Shown one piece after another: positions 24,967 to 32,698 of a stretch of DNA of 36,442 nt. The notes below the pieces were generated by a model. The model searched no databases. It was not told where the DNA came from and worked only from the letters and a program-made list of their open reading frames with translations. Position numbers and translations under genes: made by a program. The first letter of the stretch is position 1. Each line of letters opens with the position of its first letter. This DNA comes from Caldimicrobium sp. (GTDB taxonomy: Bacteria > Desulfobacterota > Thermodesulfobacteria > Thermodesulfobacteriales > Thermodesulfobacteriaceae). The stretch covers positions 1-36,442 of the forward strand of contig WYEG01000012.1 of NCBI GenBank assembly GCA_009903935.1, given 5' to 3'.

Positions 24967-26628
24967 ATGAAATGGCTTAAAAGAATATTCCTAAGCTTGT
25001 TTTTTCTTATCAGCTCATTTTTTATTACCTCAGGGTATGGGGCAAATGTCCTTGAGGATGTTGAAAGGGATTTTAAATCCTTGCAAGCCCTTATCATCGG
25101 AATAGAAAATGGTGAATACATCATTGACAAAGGGCGTGCTCAGGGGGTAAAACCGAAAGACATCTTCATGGTCTACAAGAGGACTAAAAAGGTTGTTCAT
25201 CCCGAAACTAAAGAATCTTTAGGCTTCTTAAGGGAACCTATAGGAAAGGTTGAAGTGACAAGAGTTGAGGAAAATTTTTCCTTAGCAAGGGTTTTGTCTA
25301 AGAAAGAAGATTTTCCCATTCCGACCATCGTTCGAAGGAGCGCAGAGCTTAAGATTTATGTCCTTCCAGAGACCCAAGGGATCGAAGAGCCCCTTATTTT
25401 TGCGCTAAAAAATGCTCTTCCTGATAGCGAAATAAAAGTCCTAAAAGGGGTATCTTTTTCCCAATTGGAACCCTCAGCGCTAACCGCTGAACGGATTGAT
25501 TATGTCTTCGTTGTAGGGACTGATTTCCTAAAAGTTTATAACGCCTACCTTGAGCCAGTTAAGGCTTATGGAAACTATTTTGCCGTCGTAAAAAGACCTG
25601 AACAAAAGCCTGAAACTCAAAGACCGGGCACTCCACCAATAACTCAGATTGCCCAACCCTTTACCTTTCTTCAGATGCAAATCTTAGGTAAGATGCCCGG
25701 TGAGGTCCTTCAAGCAGAGTTTGCAGACCTTGACGAAGACGGACAACCTGAGCTTGTTTACATCACTCAAGAAGAGCTGCAAATCGTAAAAATCAAAGGT
25801 GGACTGCTTGCTCGGTATAAACCACCTAAAGGAAAGATCATCTATGTTTCAACCGGACCAAAGGGCTGGATTGCTTTGAACATTTACGAGCCAAACCTTA
25901 AGATGAGAAGCGAAGTGTTAAAATTAACACCTCAGGGGCTTCAACCGGTCATCCGGGATGTTAACCTCTTTCTTCAGTTTGTAGACTTTACTGGAACTGG
26001 AATAAAGGATACGCTTGTTGGACAAACTTTTAGCCTTGACACCTTCTTTGGCAAAGAGGTCTATATCCTAAAGAGAGAGGACAACCGAATAGTCTACGGA
26101 CCAAAGCTTGAAGTTGCGGACAATTTTAGGCTGCTTGGCTCAGCCATGGCTGACCTTGACGGAGACGGGGAACGAGAATGGATAACCTACCTTCCTGACG
26201 GGCGCCTCGCAGTGTTTAAAAGAAACCTCCTTCAGTTTTCTACCCCCTTTTCAGTAGCCAAGCATTTTTATAGCTTCACACTCACTCAGGGGAAAAAAGG
26301 ACAAGAGGTGCTAAAGGGCGTCTTTCTCCCCTATCCTACTCCTATTGTCACCACTAATCCTGTTGACGGGAGAACGGTAGTTCTCTACCTCAAAACTGAA
26401 TTCCCTTTAGAAAAAATAGCTAAAGACTTGAAACGAATTCCTCTTAATCAAGCAAGCTTCCAGGTTGGCCTTCTTGGGTATCAAGTTAGTTACTTCTTTA
26501 GAACCGTTACCGATGATATGACAGGGCTTCCAACTGGCTTAGGTCTATGGGGAAATTCTCTTTACTTAACCGTGGTAACCGGAGAGTATCCAGGTAAAAC
26601 AGAAACGATCCTTAGTTATAGATGGTAA
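24967..26628 (+). CDS. Exported FG-GAP/VCBS repeat protein with FlgT-like N-terminal part
   Basis: 553-residue secreted protein. It has a hydrophobic signal peptide (to about SGYGA). The region IDKGRAQGVKPKDIFMVYKR, followed by IGKVEVTRVEENFSLARVL, resembles the C-terminal domain of FlgT and related envelope proteins. The second half has calcium-binding FG-GAP/VCBS loops ADLDEDGQPELVY and ADLDGDGEREWITY, expected to form a beta-propeller. The ATG at 24967 is preferred because AGGGG lies 6 nt upstream; a TTG at 24961 is in frame. It is the last gene of the purL operon and ends overlapping the convergent ahbB gene by 13 bases. No motility genes are nearby, so its role is unknown. Confidence 0.85.
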   Translation: MKWLKRIFLSLFFLISSFFITSGYGANVLEDVERDFKSLQALIIGIENGEYIIDKGRAQGVKPKDIFMVYKRTKKVVHPETKESLGFLREPIGKVEVTRVEENFSLARVLSKKEDFPIPTIVRRSAELKIYVLPETQGIEEPLIFALKNALPDSEIKVLKGVSFSQLEPSALTAERIDYVFVVGTDFLKVYNAYLEPVKAYGNYFAVVKRPEQKPETQRPGTPPITQIAQPFTFLQMQILGKMPGEVLQAEFADLDEDGQPELVYITQEELQIVKIKGGLLARYKPPKGKIIYVSTGPKGWIALNIYEPNLKMRSEVLKLTPQGLQPVIRDVNLFLQFVDFTGTGIKDTLVGQTFSLDTFFGKEVYILKREDNRIVYGPKLEVADNFRLLGSAMADLDGDGEREWITYLPDGRLAVFKRNLLQFSTPFSVAKHFYSFTLTQGKKGQEVLKGVFLPYPTPIVTTNPVDGRTVVLYLKTEFPLEKIAKDLKRIPLNQASFQVGLLGYQVSYFFRTVTDDMTGLPTGLGLWGNSLYLTVVTGEYPGKTETILSYRW

Positions 26629-27089
26629 CGCGCATGCTTTCTTCTTATCTCTTGTTTGGTGGCTAATATTTGATACTCTGTCAATCCAAGTTCTTTTGCC
26701 GTCTCTTCAATGAGCCTTTTTAGCTCCTCCATGGACTTTGCATGGCACATGGTGTAAAGGTTGTAAGGCCAATCTGGAAAGCACTCTCGGACATAGCAGT
26801 GGCTCACAAAGGGCTTTTCTGCAAGCCCTCTCCCTACTTCTTCGACCCTTTCTTCAGGGACCTGCCAGGCAACCATCGCATTTCCTTCATAGCCTGCAAG
26901 GTTATGCCTTAGGGTTGCCCCAAGGCGCCGAATGACACGCCGTTCAAGTAATCCTTGAATTATTCTTATTACCTCTTCCTCTGCTAAACCAAGCCTCTGT
27001 CCAATTTCTGCATAGGGTCTTGAAACAAGGGGAATTCCCTCGATCAAAGCTTGAAGAACCTTTTTTTCTTGGTCGGTTAACTTAGACAT
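26616..27089 (-). CDS. ahbB: Siroheme decarboxylase subunit, AhbB type (Lrp/AsnC-like)
   Basis: 157-residue protein of the Lrp/AsnC-like family. AhbA and AhbB form siroheme decarboxylase, which removes the acetate carboxyls of siroheme to give didecarboxysiroheme in the alternative heme pathway of sulfate reducers and archaea. The N-terminal helix-turn-helix (about 5-58, ending GVIRRLG-like [10 protein letters not shown]) is followed by [11 protein letters not shown] and the family signature [19 protein letters not shown] (95-116). The protein ends STKE-like [16 protein letters not shown] plain Lrp regulator is less likely because of the WPYNLYTM motif. It overlaps the end of queF by 8 bases. 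An AhbA partner is not in the window. Confidence 0.85.
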   Translation of the reverse strand: MSKLTDQEKKVLQALIEGIPLVSRPYAEIGQRLGLAEEEVIRIIQGLLERRVIRRLGATLRHNLAGYEGNAMVAWQVPEERVEEVGRGLAEKPFVSHCYVRECFPDWPYNLYTMCHAKSMEELKRLIEETAKELGLTEYQILATKQEIRRKHARYHL

Positions 27090-27462
27090 TCCTTTTTCTT
27101 TCCACGGTGATTATGGTATGGACATTTCCCCGGGGATGAAAATCGCCTACCACTTTAAGTTCCCTTGGTTTTAGAAGGTTCCATAGAGCATCGAAGATCT
27201 CGTTTGTTGCCGCCTCATGGGAGATGTAGCGATTACGAAACTTATTTAGCCAAAGCTTAAGAGAACGGAGCTCAACGATCTTTTCATCTGGTACATAAGA
27301 AATTTTTATAATCGCAAAATCAGGATAGCCAGAACGAGGACAAAGGCAAGTAAACTCCGGGAAGGTAATCTCGATTAAATAATCCCTATCTGGGTAAGGA
27401 TTAGGCCAAGCCTCAAGCTCAGCCTCCTCAATCGCCTTCTCCCCGTATTTTTTCTCTTCCAT
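27082..27462 (-). CDS. queF: NADPH-dependent 7-cyano-7-deazaguanine reductase QueF
   Basis: 126-residue single-domain QueF that reduces preQ0 to preQ1 in queuosine synthesis. The catalytic Cys is C41 in [13 protein letters not shown]. The NADPH-binding family motif reads [20 protein letters not shown], and the C-terminus has [18 protein letters not shown]. Length fits the short (type I) form. There is no Shine-Dalgarno sequence; a consensus TATAAT ends 8 nt before the ATG, so the mRNA is probably leaderless or nearly so. ahbB overlaps its end, so both share a transcript. The other queuosine genes, queD and queE, lie about 18 kb away. Confidence 0.95.
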   Translation of the reverse strand: MEEKKYGEKAIEEAELEAWPNPYPDRDYLIEITFPEFTCLCPRSGYPDFAIIKISYVPDEKIVELRSLKLWLNKFRNRYISHEAATNEIFDALWNLLKPRELKVVGDFHPRGNVHTIITVERKRNV

Positions 27463-27470
27463 CGTAAAGA

Positions 27471-27498
27471 ATTATACAAAGATTTTTAAAAGTTTAAA
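27471..27498 (-). promoter_or_regulatory. Promoter of queF-ahbB
   Basis: Minus-strand TATAAT (27471-27476) with TTTAAA (27493-27498) 16 nt upstream. The predicted transcript start is within about two bases of the queF ATG. Confidence 0.6.
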
Positions 27499-27788
27499 GT
27501 AGTTTTAAGCAGAGGATGCAAATTTGGGCTCCTGCTCAACATATTCCACAGGGATTAATAAAACGAGGTTGTCCATCCCTGAACATAAAAGGACATACTT
27601 TCTCAATGTTACATTTCAAAATAATAACCACATAGAGTGTTTTTTTACTTGCCAGCTTTTTTAAAAAAGGTAAAATAGCAAAACATCCATGTGGTGTAAA
27701 ACTGATTTAACCTCAATAAATTCTTCAGACCTTAGAAAAGGTGTTTTCAAGCTCATATTCAATCCAACAAAGGAGGTTTAAAAGAGAG
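27499..27788. other. Intergenic stretch with two promoters and no clear gene
   Basis: About 290 bases between queF and the small acidic protein gene. It holds the upstream part of the queF promoter region, the promoter at 27649-27676, and a 33-codon minus-strand frame (27505-27606) ending PVEYVEQEPKFASSA that has no ribosome-binding site. I see no RNA gene or repeat. Confidence 0.5.
27649..27676 (+). promoter_or_regulatory. Promoter of the small acidic protein gene
   Basis: TTGCCA (27649-27654) and TAAAAT (27671-27676) are 16 nt apart. The spacer contains the palindrome CTTTTTTAAAAAAG. Transcription would start about 105 bases before the ATG at 27789. Confidence 0.5.
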
Positions 27789-28061
27789 ATGAAGTGCACA
27801 AGGCTTCAATCGCTTTTGCGGGAATGGTACCAGCAGGTTAGGTCCTTTAATCTTTCTCCTCTAAAGATGATGGAGTTGGTAGAAAGGCATATCAAGCATT
27901 GCGAAATTTGTAAAAATGATGAAGACTTACCCTTAGAGCTTGATCAATTAAGAGAAATAATTCGCGTTCCCCAAATTCCTGTTCACTTAAAAACTAAATT
28001 AGAAGAACCTCAATATGTTTACGAAGATGAAGTAGCAGAGGAAGAGGAAGAAGAATTTTAG
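27789..28061 (+). CDS. Small acidic protein with a putative HCC zinc site
   Basis: 90-residue protein of unknown function. It has H34-x3-C38-x2-C41 (HIKHCEIC), the arrangement seen in zinc-binding anti-sigma (ZAS) domains, in a helical N-terminal half (RLQSLLREWYQQVRSF). The C-terminus is strongly acidic (EDEVAEEEEEEF). The start at 27789 follows AGGAGG at 27771-27776 at a longish 12 nt; an upstream in-frame ATG at 27741 precedes that site and is unlikely. No sigma-factor gene is adjacent, so an anti-sigma role is only a guess from the metal motif. Its stop overlaps the stop of the convergent ligase gene. Confidence 0.75.
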   Translation: MKCTRLQSLLREWYQQVRSFNLSPLKMMELVERHIKHCEICKNDEDLPLELDQLREIIRVPQIPVHLKTKLEEPQYVYEDEVAEEEEEEF

Positions 28062-29341
28062 TTTTTCTTTCTTTTGTCCTGCACCCTCACCGCTTTGCCT
28101 GGAACCCTTTGGATCGTTCCTTCTGGAACGACCTGAATGTTGCTATGGAAGCCCAAGAAGTCGTATAGTTCAAGCTTGAGTCTATCCATCTCCTCTTGGC
28201 TTAAGTCTCGGACCTTCTCTACGATTATCGTCATCTCATCCTTACCCTTTACAGTTTCTATAACTAACTGATAGTAAGGTGAAAGGGCTTTATACTTTAG
28301 AAGAATAGCTTCAACCTGTGAAGGATAAAAGTTTACCCCTTTAACCTTTAGCATATCATCACATCTACCCTTGATCCTGTCAACCCTTACATGGGTCCTT
28401 CCGCAATCGCAAGGCTCATAACTAATGATTTTCGTTATATCTCTTGTTCGGTAGCGGATCAAGGGTAAGCCTTCCCGAGTCAAGGTAGTAACAACCAGCT
28501 CGCCCTCCTGTCCAATAGGTAGAGGTTCCCCTGTCTCGGGGTTAACTATCTCAACTATGTAATGGTCTTCCCATATGTGAATACCAGAACGGGCTGAACA
28601 ATCAATGCCAAGACCAACACCACCAGTCTCGGTCATACCTATGATATCATAGGTCTTTACTCCCATTTCAGCCTCAATTCTACGACGATACTCATCACTC
28701 CAGGTTTCAGCACCAAGGATAGCTACCCTCAAATTTGTTTCCCTAAAATCGAAACCCGATTCTTTAGCAACCTCAATAAGCCTTGCCGGGTAGCTTGCGA
28801 TGGCTCCGATGGCTGTTGTCCCGAGCTCTTTCATCAGCTTCAGCTGAAGAAGGCTTCTTCCAGCTCCAGCAGGGATGATAAAACAGCCAAGCCTTTCAGC
28901 ACCGTAATGAAAACCAAAGCCCCCATTAAACAACCCAAAGGAAGGCATAATCTGCAGACGGTCCTCCGAGGTTAAACCAGCTGCCGTCAAACAACGAGCC
29001 ATTATCTCTCCCCACTGCTTTATATCCCCTTCTGTCATGGCGTTTATTACAGGAACGCCTGTTGTCCCAGAGCTCATATGCATTCGTTTGCATTTTTCTA
29101 TGGGCACAGCAATATGCTTAAAAGGATAACCTTCACGAAGCTCATCCTTCGTGGTAAAGGGAAGGTGTTTTAAGTCTTCAAGACTTTTTATATCCTCAGG
29201 ATTGATATCCCTGTACTTTTCCTTTAAAAAAGATTGAGAATTTTTAAGATAAAGCAGCGTTTTTCTTAATCTTTGTAGTTGAAGTTTTTCGAGCTCTTCC
29301 CTTGGTAGGGTCTCCATCTCGGGGTTGAACATGCGGTCCAT
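28058..29341 (-). CDS. Phenylacetate-CoA ligase family enzyme
   Basis: 427-residue adenylate-forming enzyme of the PaaK type, which activates aryl acids such as phenylacetate to CoA thioesters via an acyl-adenylate. Motifs are the ATP-binding loop MSSGTTGVPV (about 91-100), GMTETGG in the middle, YRTRDIT, and the hinge/C-domain GRCDDMLKVKGVNFYPSQVE. Length is that of the family (about 430). In anaerobic thermophiles such enzymes often act with indolepyruvate oxidoreductases in aromatic amino-acid use, but no such gene is here. It has a GGGGG site before the ATG and stands alone on its strand. Confidence 0.9.
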   Translation of the reverse strand: MDRMFNPEMETLPREELEKLQLQRLRKTLLYLKNSQSFLKEKYRDINPEDIKSLEDLKHLPFTTKDELREGYPFKHIAVPIEKCKRMHMSSGTTGVPVINAMTEGDIKQWGEIMARCLTAAGLTSEDRLQIMPSFGLFNGGFGFHYGAERLGCFIIPAGAGRSLLQLKLMKELGTTAIGAIASYPARLIEVAKESGFDFRETNLRVAILGAETWSDEYRRRIEAEMGVKTYDIIGMTETGGVGLGIDCSARSGIHIWEDHYIVEIVNPETGEPLPIGQEGELVVTTLTREGLPLIRYRTRDITKIISYEPCDCGRTHVRVDRIKGRCDDMLKVKGVNFYPSQVEAILLKYKALSPYYQLVIETVKGKDEMTIIVEKVRDLSQEEMDRLKLELYDFLGFHSNIQVVPEGTIQRVPGKAVRVQDKRKKN

Positions 29342-29410
29342 AACCTTGCCCCCTTATGTTTAATTTGGGCTAATCATAACAAATAAACCGAAGTTGGCAA
29401 CATTAAAGAA

Positions 29411-29621
29411 AGACTGTATTAAAAAGGTCCCCCTAGTTTGTCCTGCCAAGCAGTAGCAAGGCATCCCTCACTTCGCTCGGGACGGCGTCCCTCCTCACTT
29501 CGTTCGGGATGGCGCTTCGGGAAGTCATCCCGAGGCACGCAAGTGCCGAGGGACCCCTCGGCTTGCGCTGGGAGTGACAGCGGGAGAGCTTACACAAAAA
29601 CATTTTTGAAACATCCTCGCC
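29411..29621. mobile_element. Miniature inverted-repeat element, copy B (211 bp)
   Basis: Non-coding element flanked by a perfect 8-bp direct repeat TTAAAGAA (29403-29410 and 29622-29629), as left by transposition. Ends are imperfect inverted repeats (left AGACTGTATTAAAAAGG, right complement GATGTTTCAAAAATG). The interior matches copy A (9969-10182): TTTGTCCTGCC, AGCAAGGCATCCCT, CTTCGCTCGGGACGGCG. It also has an internal duplication of about 28 bp (CTCACTTCGCTCGGGACGG followed by CTCACTTCGTTCGGGATGG). Length nearly equals copy A (214). No transposase is encoded; the 67-codon frame across it is not a gene. It fills the 321-base gap between the ligase and epimerase genes. Confidence 0.72.
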
Positions 29622-29662
29622 TTAAAGAATGTTTATTTTGAAACAATTTGAGAGGCAAAGTT

Positions 29663-30553
29663 TTAGAGTGAATTTACCAGAGCTGTTTCAAAGTCAGGAT
29701 ACTTGAATTGATAGCCAAGGTTGAGAAGCTTCCTTGGGATAACCTTTGCGCTTGCCATGATGACATCCGCAAGCTCCCCATAAATAAGCTTTAACGCAAA
29801 TCTTGGCACAGGGAATATTGCCGGCCTCTTCAAAACCTTTGCTAAAATCTTGGTAAAATCGACATTCCTTATAGGATTAGGAGAGACAAAGTTGTAAACC
29901 CCTGGTTCAGCATTTTTTTCAAGTAAAAAGAGCATAGCTTGCAGAATATCCTCAACATGGACCCAAGGGAACCATTGTTTCCCAGAACCAAGCCTTCCAC
30001 CAAGTCCGAGCTTAAAAATGGGTAAGACGGTCTTGAGCATACCCCCACCCTTACCAAGAACAATCCCAAAGCGGGTTATGAATACTTGAGCTCCCTTTGA
30101 CAAACCTCTTAAAGCCTCCTCCTCCCAGGCAAGGCATAGCTTTACAACAAACCCCTCACCAGGAGATGAGCCTTCATCGAGCTCCTCTTCCCCTCTGTCT
30201 CCGTAGTAACCAACAGCGCTGGCATTAAAAAGGAGTTTTCCTGCTGTTAGGCACTCGACAGCTCTTCGTGTAGACTCAATCCGAGAATCCCAGAGCCGTT
30301 TTTTGTATTCTTCAGTCCAACGATGGAATATGGTCTCTCCAACTAAATTGATTATGATGTCTGCTTCCCTGGCTATGTTTTGCCAGTCTCCACCCTTTAA
30401 GGGGTCGCCTAAGACCGCAGTTGCTCCGGGTGGAACCCTAAGCAAAGACTTATTTGACCGAATAAGAAGCGTTACCTCGTGTCCTTTCTTTAAGAAACCT
30501 CTGCATAGGTGCTGCCCTATAAAACCTGTTCCACCAAGGATGAATATCTTCAT
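29663..30553 (-). CDS. TIGR01777-type NAD(P)-dependent epimerase (YfcH-like)
   Basis: 296-residue atypical short-chain dehydrogenase/reductase of the YfcH / SDR39U1 family. It has the N-terminal nucleotide motif GGTGFIGQHL (8-17), INLVGETIFHRWTEEYKK (typical of the family), NASAVGYYGDRGEEELDE and the C-terminal DUF1731-like end (MASAKVIPRKLLNLGYQFKYP). The substrate is not known for the family. It starts with ATGA overlapping the ylxR stop and has its own AAGGAG 8 nt upstream, so it belongs to the rimP-nusA-ylxR transcript, in the place where infB is commonly found in other bacteria. Confidence 0.9.
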   Translation of the reverse strand: MKIFILGGTGFIGQHLCRGFLKKGHEVTLLIRSNKSLLRVPPGATAVLGDPLKGGDWQNIAREADIIINLVGETIFHRWTEEYKKRLWDSRIESTRRAVECLTAGKLLFNASAVGYYGDRGEEELDEGSSPGEGFVVKLCLAWEEEALRGLSKGAQVFITRFGIVLGKGGGMLKTVLPIFKLGLGGRLGSGKQWFPWVHVEDILQAMLFLLEKNAEPGVYNFVSPNPIRNVDFTKILAKVLKRPAIFPVPRFALKLIYGELADVIMASAKVIPRKLLNLGYQFKYPDFETALVNSL

Positions 30554-30780
30554 TTTTTATTCTCCTTTTTTAATACCTTTATAAGCCTTGCCCTAACTTT
30601 AGGATCATCCTTTTTAGAAAAGCATTCATGGCAAAGATAAGCCCCTCTCCCAGGTAAAATTTGCTTTGGGTCATGGTATATTTTATCCCCTTTAAGGACA
30701 AAACGGTATAAGTCCCACTTAATGAGTTTTTTTCGACAAAGGACGCAAGTTCTAAGTGGCTTATGAGGATTTTCCTTCAA
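30550..30780 (-). CDS. ylxR: YlxR-family RNA-binding protein
   Basis: 76-residue member of the YlxR (DUF448) family. It shows the motif RTCVLCRKKLIKWDLYRFV and GRGAYLCHECFSK, with the typical GRGAYxC core. The protein binds RNA; in Bacillus subtilis YlxR has been reported to bind and modulate RNase P. It starts with TTG and overlaps the end of nusA by 20 bases, the usual order in the nusA operon. Four cysteines (CVLC, CHEC) could hold a zinc, though this is not universal in the family. It is followed by the epimerase gene. Confidence 0.92.
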   Translation of the reverse strand: MKENPHKPLRTCVLCRKKLIKWDLYRFVLKGDKIYHDPKQILPGRGAYLCHECFSKKDDPKVRARLIKVLKKENKK

Positions 30781-32008
30781 GATAAGACTTGGCTTTGGTT
30801 AAGATTTGTTGAGCTTCCTCAAGCGGTAGTTTAGTGATTTCCGCTATCTTTTCTGGTGGTGTTTCCACAAGGGTTTTCAAGCTTTTAATATCAACCTCAT
30901 AAAGCCTTCCAGCTACTTCATCCGAAAGACCAGTCACCTTAAGAAGCTCAGCAAACTCTGGCTCCTGTCTCCTTGCATACTGAGTTTCGCTGAGGATGTC
31001 TATCCTCCATCCCACAAGCTTCGAAGCAAGTTTAACATTTTCCCCTTTGCGCCCTATGGCAAGAGAAAGCTGGTCATCTGGCACTATTACTTCAAGGGTT
31101 TTAGTTGCCTCGTCTACGATTACTTTGGTGCATTCAGCTGGAGATAAAGCATTGTAGACAAACTTAGCTGGGTCAGGATCATACTGGACAACATCTATCT
31201 TTTCTCCCTTAAGCTCCTGCAAAACTGCAGAAATTCTTGAACCCCTCACTCCTACGCAGGCACCAACAGGATCAAGGTTTGGGTCCTTGCTCAGTACAGC
31301 TATTTTAGTGCGAGAACCTGGTTCTCGGGCTATAGCCATTATTTTGATTATGCCCTCTTGGATTTCAGGGACTTCCTTCTCGAAAAGCTTCTTAACAAAG
31401 GCTGGATGGGAACGGGAAACCACTATCTGAGGTTCCTTTGTGCGATACACCTCGATAACCAATGCCTTTACTCGCTCACCACGATGATATTTTTCTCCTG
31501 GAATTTGTTCTGATTCCGGAAGCAAGGCTTCTGCCCGGCCAAGGTTTAAGATTACATCCCCACGGTTGAACTTATGAACATATCCCGTTATTGTCTCACC
31601 AAGCTTGTGTTTATACTCCTCATAAATTTGATGCTTTTCAGCAAGTCTAATCTTTTGAGAAAAAACCTGTTTTACTACCTGAGCGGCGATCCTACCAAGA
31701 TCCTCAATCTTCACAAGCTCTCCTATCATATCTCCGATCTTAACTGATGGGTCGATCTTTTGCGCCTCTTCAAGAGAAATTTGATTTGTCGGATCGACCA
31801 CCTTATCAACTACCTCTTTAAAATGATAAACATTTATCTCTCCAGTTTCCTCATCAAAGCGAACATCAACCTTGGCTTTATTACCAAGCTTTTTTTGGGC
31901 TGCGGTCTTTATCCCCTCAACCAAGGCTTCCACAACGATTTCTTTTGAAATACCCTTCTCCTTACTTAGGGCTTCTACGATTTTTTTTAGCTCTCTCTGA
32001 GGCTGCAT
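30761..32008 (-). CDS. nusA: Transcription termination/antitermination protein NusA
   Basis: 415-residue NusA, which binds RNA polymerase and controls pausing, termination and antitermination. It contains an N-terminal polymerase-binding domain (about 1-125), an S1 domain (GETITGYVHKFNRGDVILNLG, about 132-200), and KH domains with ACVGVRGSRISAVLQELKGE and LAIGRKGENVKLASKLVGWRI. It ends with one helix-hairpin-helix-like segment (LLKVTGLSDEVAGRLYE..LVETPPEKIAEITKLP), compared with two acidic repeats in E. coli (495 aa). AGGAG lies 9 nt before the ATG. rimP is 16 nt upstream and ylxR overlaps the end. Confidence 0.97.
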   Translation of the reverse strand: MQPQRELKKIVEALSKEKGISKEIVVEALVEGIKTAAQKKLGNKAKVDVRFDEETGEINVYHFKEVVDKVVDPTNQISLEEAQKIDPSVKIGDMIGELVKIEDLGRIAAQVVKQVFSQKIRLAEKHQIYEEYKHKLGETITGYVHKFNRGDVILNLGRAEALLPESEQIPGEKYHRGERVKALVIEVYRTKEPQIVVSRSHPAFVKKLFEKEVPEIQEGIIKIMAIAREPGSRTKIAVLSKDPNLDPVGACVGVRGSRISAVLQELKGEKIDVVQYDPDPAKFVYNALSPAECTKVIVDEATKTLEVIVPDDQLSLAIGRKGENVKLASKLVGWRIDILSETQYARRQEPEFAELLKVTGLSDEVAGRLYEVDIKSLKTLVETPPEKIAEITKLPLEEAQQILTKAKSYLEGKSS

Positions 32009-32024
32009 GCTATCTATCTCCTAT

Positions 32025-32492
32025 TTAAAAAGAAATTTCTGGTTTTAGATTGGCTTTTTTGATGTTGCTAAATTCTATCTCTACCCATTCTCCTGTATCA
32101 AGTTCAAGAAGAACTTTGCCTTCCTTTAGCCCTAAGAGTAAACCTTTAAAATTTTTCCGTCCCTCTACAGGTTCTTTAAGTGAAATCTGCACCCTTTCCC
32201 CTTTAAATCTTTCAAAGTGTTCTTTTTTAGTTAAAGGTCTTTCAATTCCGGGGCTTGATACCTCAAGAAGATAAGGATGATGAATGAGGTCTATCTCATC
32301 AAGGATTTTCCCAACAAACTCGCTAACCTTTGCACAATCCTCAACTGTTACCCCACCTGGTTTATCGATATAAAGCCTCAACACCCAACCCCGAGGCTCC
32401 CTTTTCCATTCAAGGGATACAAGTTCGTATTTTTTCCGAATTATTGGTCCTTCAATTGCCTCTAAAAGCCTTTCTTTTAAGTCTTCTTGCAT
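32025..32492 (-). CDS. rimP: Ribosome maturation factor RimP
   Basis: 155-residue factor for 30S subunit maturation. The family signature HPYLLEVSSPGIERPLTKKEHFERFKG is partly visible near 96-116 (SSPGIERPL); upstream is VTVEDCAKVSEFVGKILDE. The C-terminal Sm-like domain contains GLLLGLKEGKVLLELDTGE. The start follows AAAGGTAG. It lies 29 nt downstream of tRNA-Gly and 16 nt upstream of nusA, matching the classic rimP-nusA pair. In E. coli the same pair is preceded by the metY tRNA gene. Confidence 0.95.
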   Translation of the reverse strand: MQEDLKERLLEAIEGPIIRKKYELVSLEWKREPRGWVLRLYIDKPGGVTVEDCAKVSEFVGKILDEIDLIHHPYLLEVSSPGIERPLTKKEHFERFKGERVQISLKEPVEGRKNFKGLLLGLKEGKVLLELDTGEWVEIEFSNIKKANLKPEISF

Positions 32493-32521
32493 AAAAAGTC
32501 TACCTTTAAATAAAATAAAAA

Positions 32522-32593
32522 AGCGGGCAACGGGATTCGAACCCGCGACCCCCAGCTTGGGAAGCTGGTGCTCTACCCCTGAGCTATGCCCGC
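32522..32593 (-). tRNA. tRNA-Gly (CCC)
   Basis: Cloverleaf on the minus strand: acceptor GCGGGCA/TGCCCGC, anticodon stem CCAGC/GCTGG with loop TTCCCAA (anticodon CCC), T arm GCGGG-TTCGAAT-CCCGT, discriminator U as normal for bacterial tRNA-Gly. CCA is not encoded. It heads the rimP-nusA-ylxR unit, with its own promoter upstream. Confidence 0.95.
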
Positions 32594-32604
32594 TTCATTT
32601 TAAT

Positions 32605-32632
32605 AATATACAAACAATTTCCATTTTGACAA
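32605..32632 (-). promoter_or_regulatory. Promoter of tRNA-Gly-rimP-nusA operon
   Basis: Minus-strand TTGTCA (32627-32632) and TATATT (32605-32610), spacing 16 nt. Transcription would start a few bases before the mature tRNA-Gly. A TTGACA on the opposite strand (32626-32631) overlaps the -35 box, but its -10 partner is poor. Confidence 0.6.
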
Positions 32633-32698
32633 GTATGACCTGAGACTGCTACCCAATGTTTGGCGATTGCTTAACGGAACCTGCTTGGCACAACATGG

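Noticed and set aside
27516-27635. 39-codon plus-strand frame beginning MQIWAPAQH
   Set aside because: An AGAGG touches the ATG without spacing, there is no family match and it lies in an intergenic region with promoters.
29438-29641. 67-codon plus-strand frame
   Set aside because: Translation of miniature element copy B; Ser/Arg/Gly-rich repeat peptide without family features.
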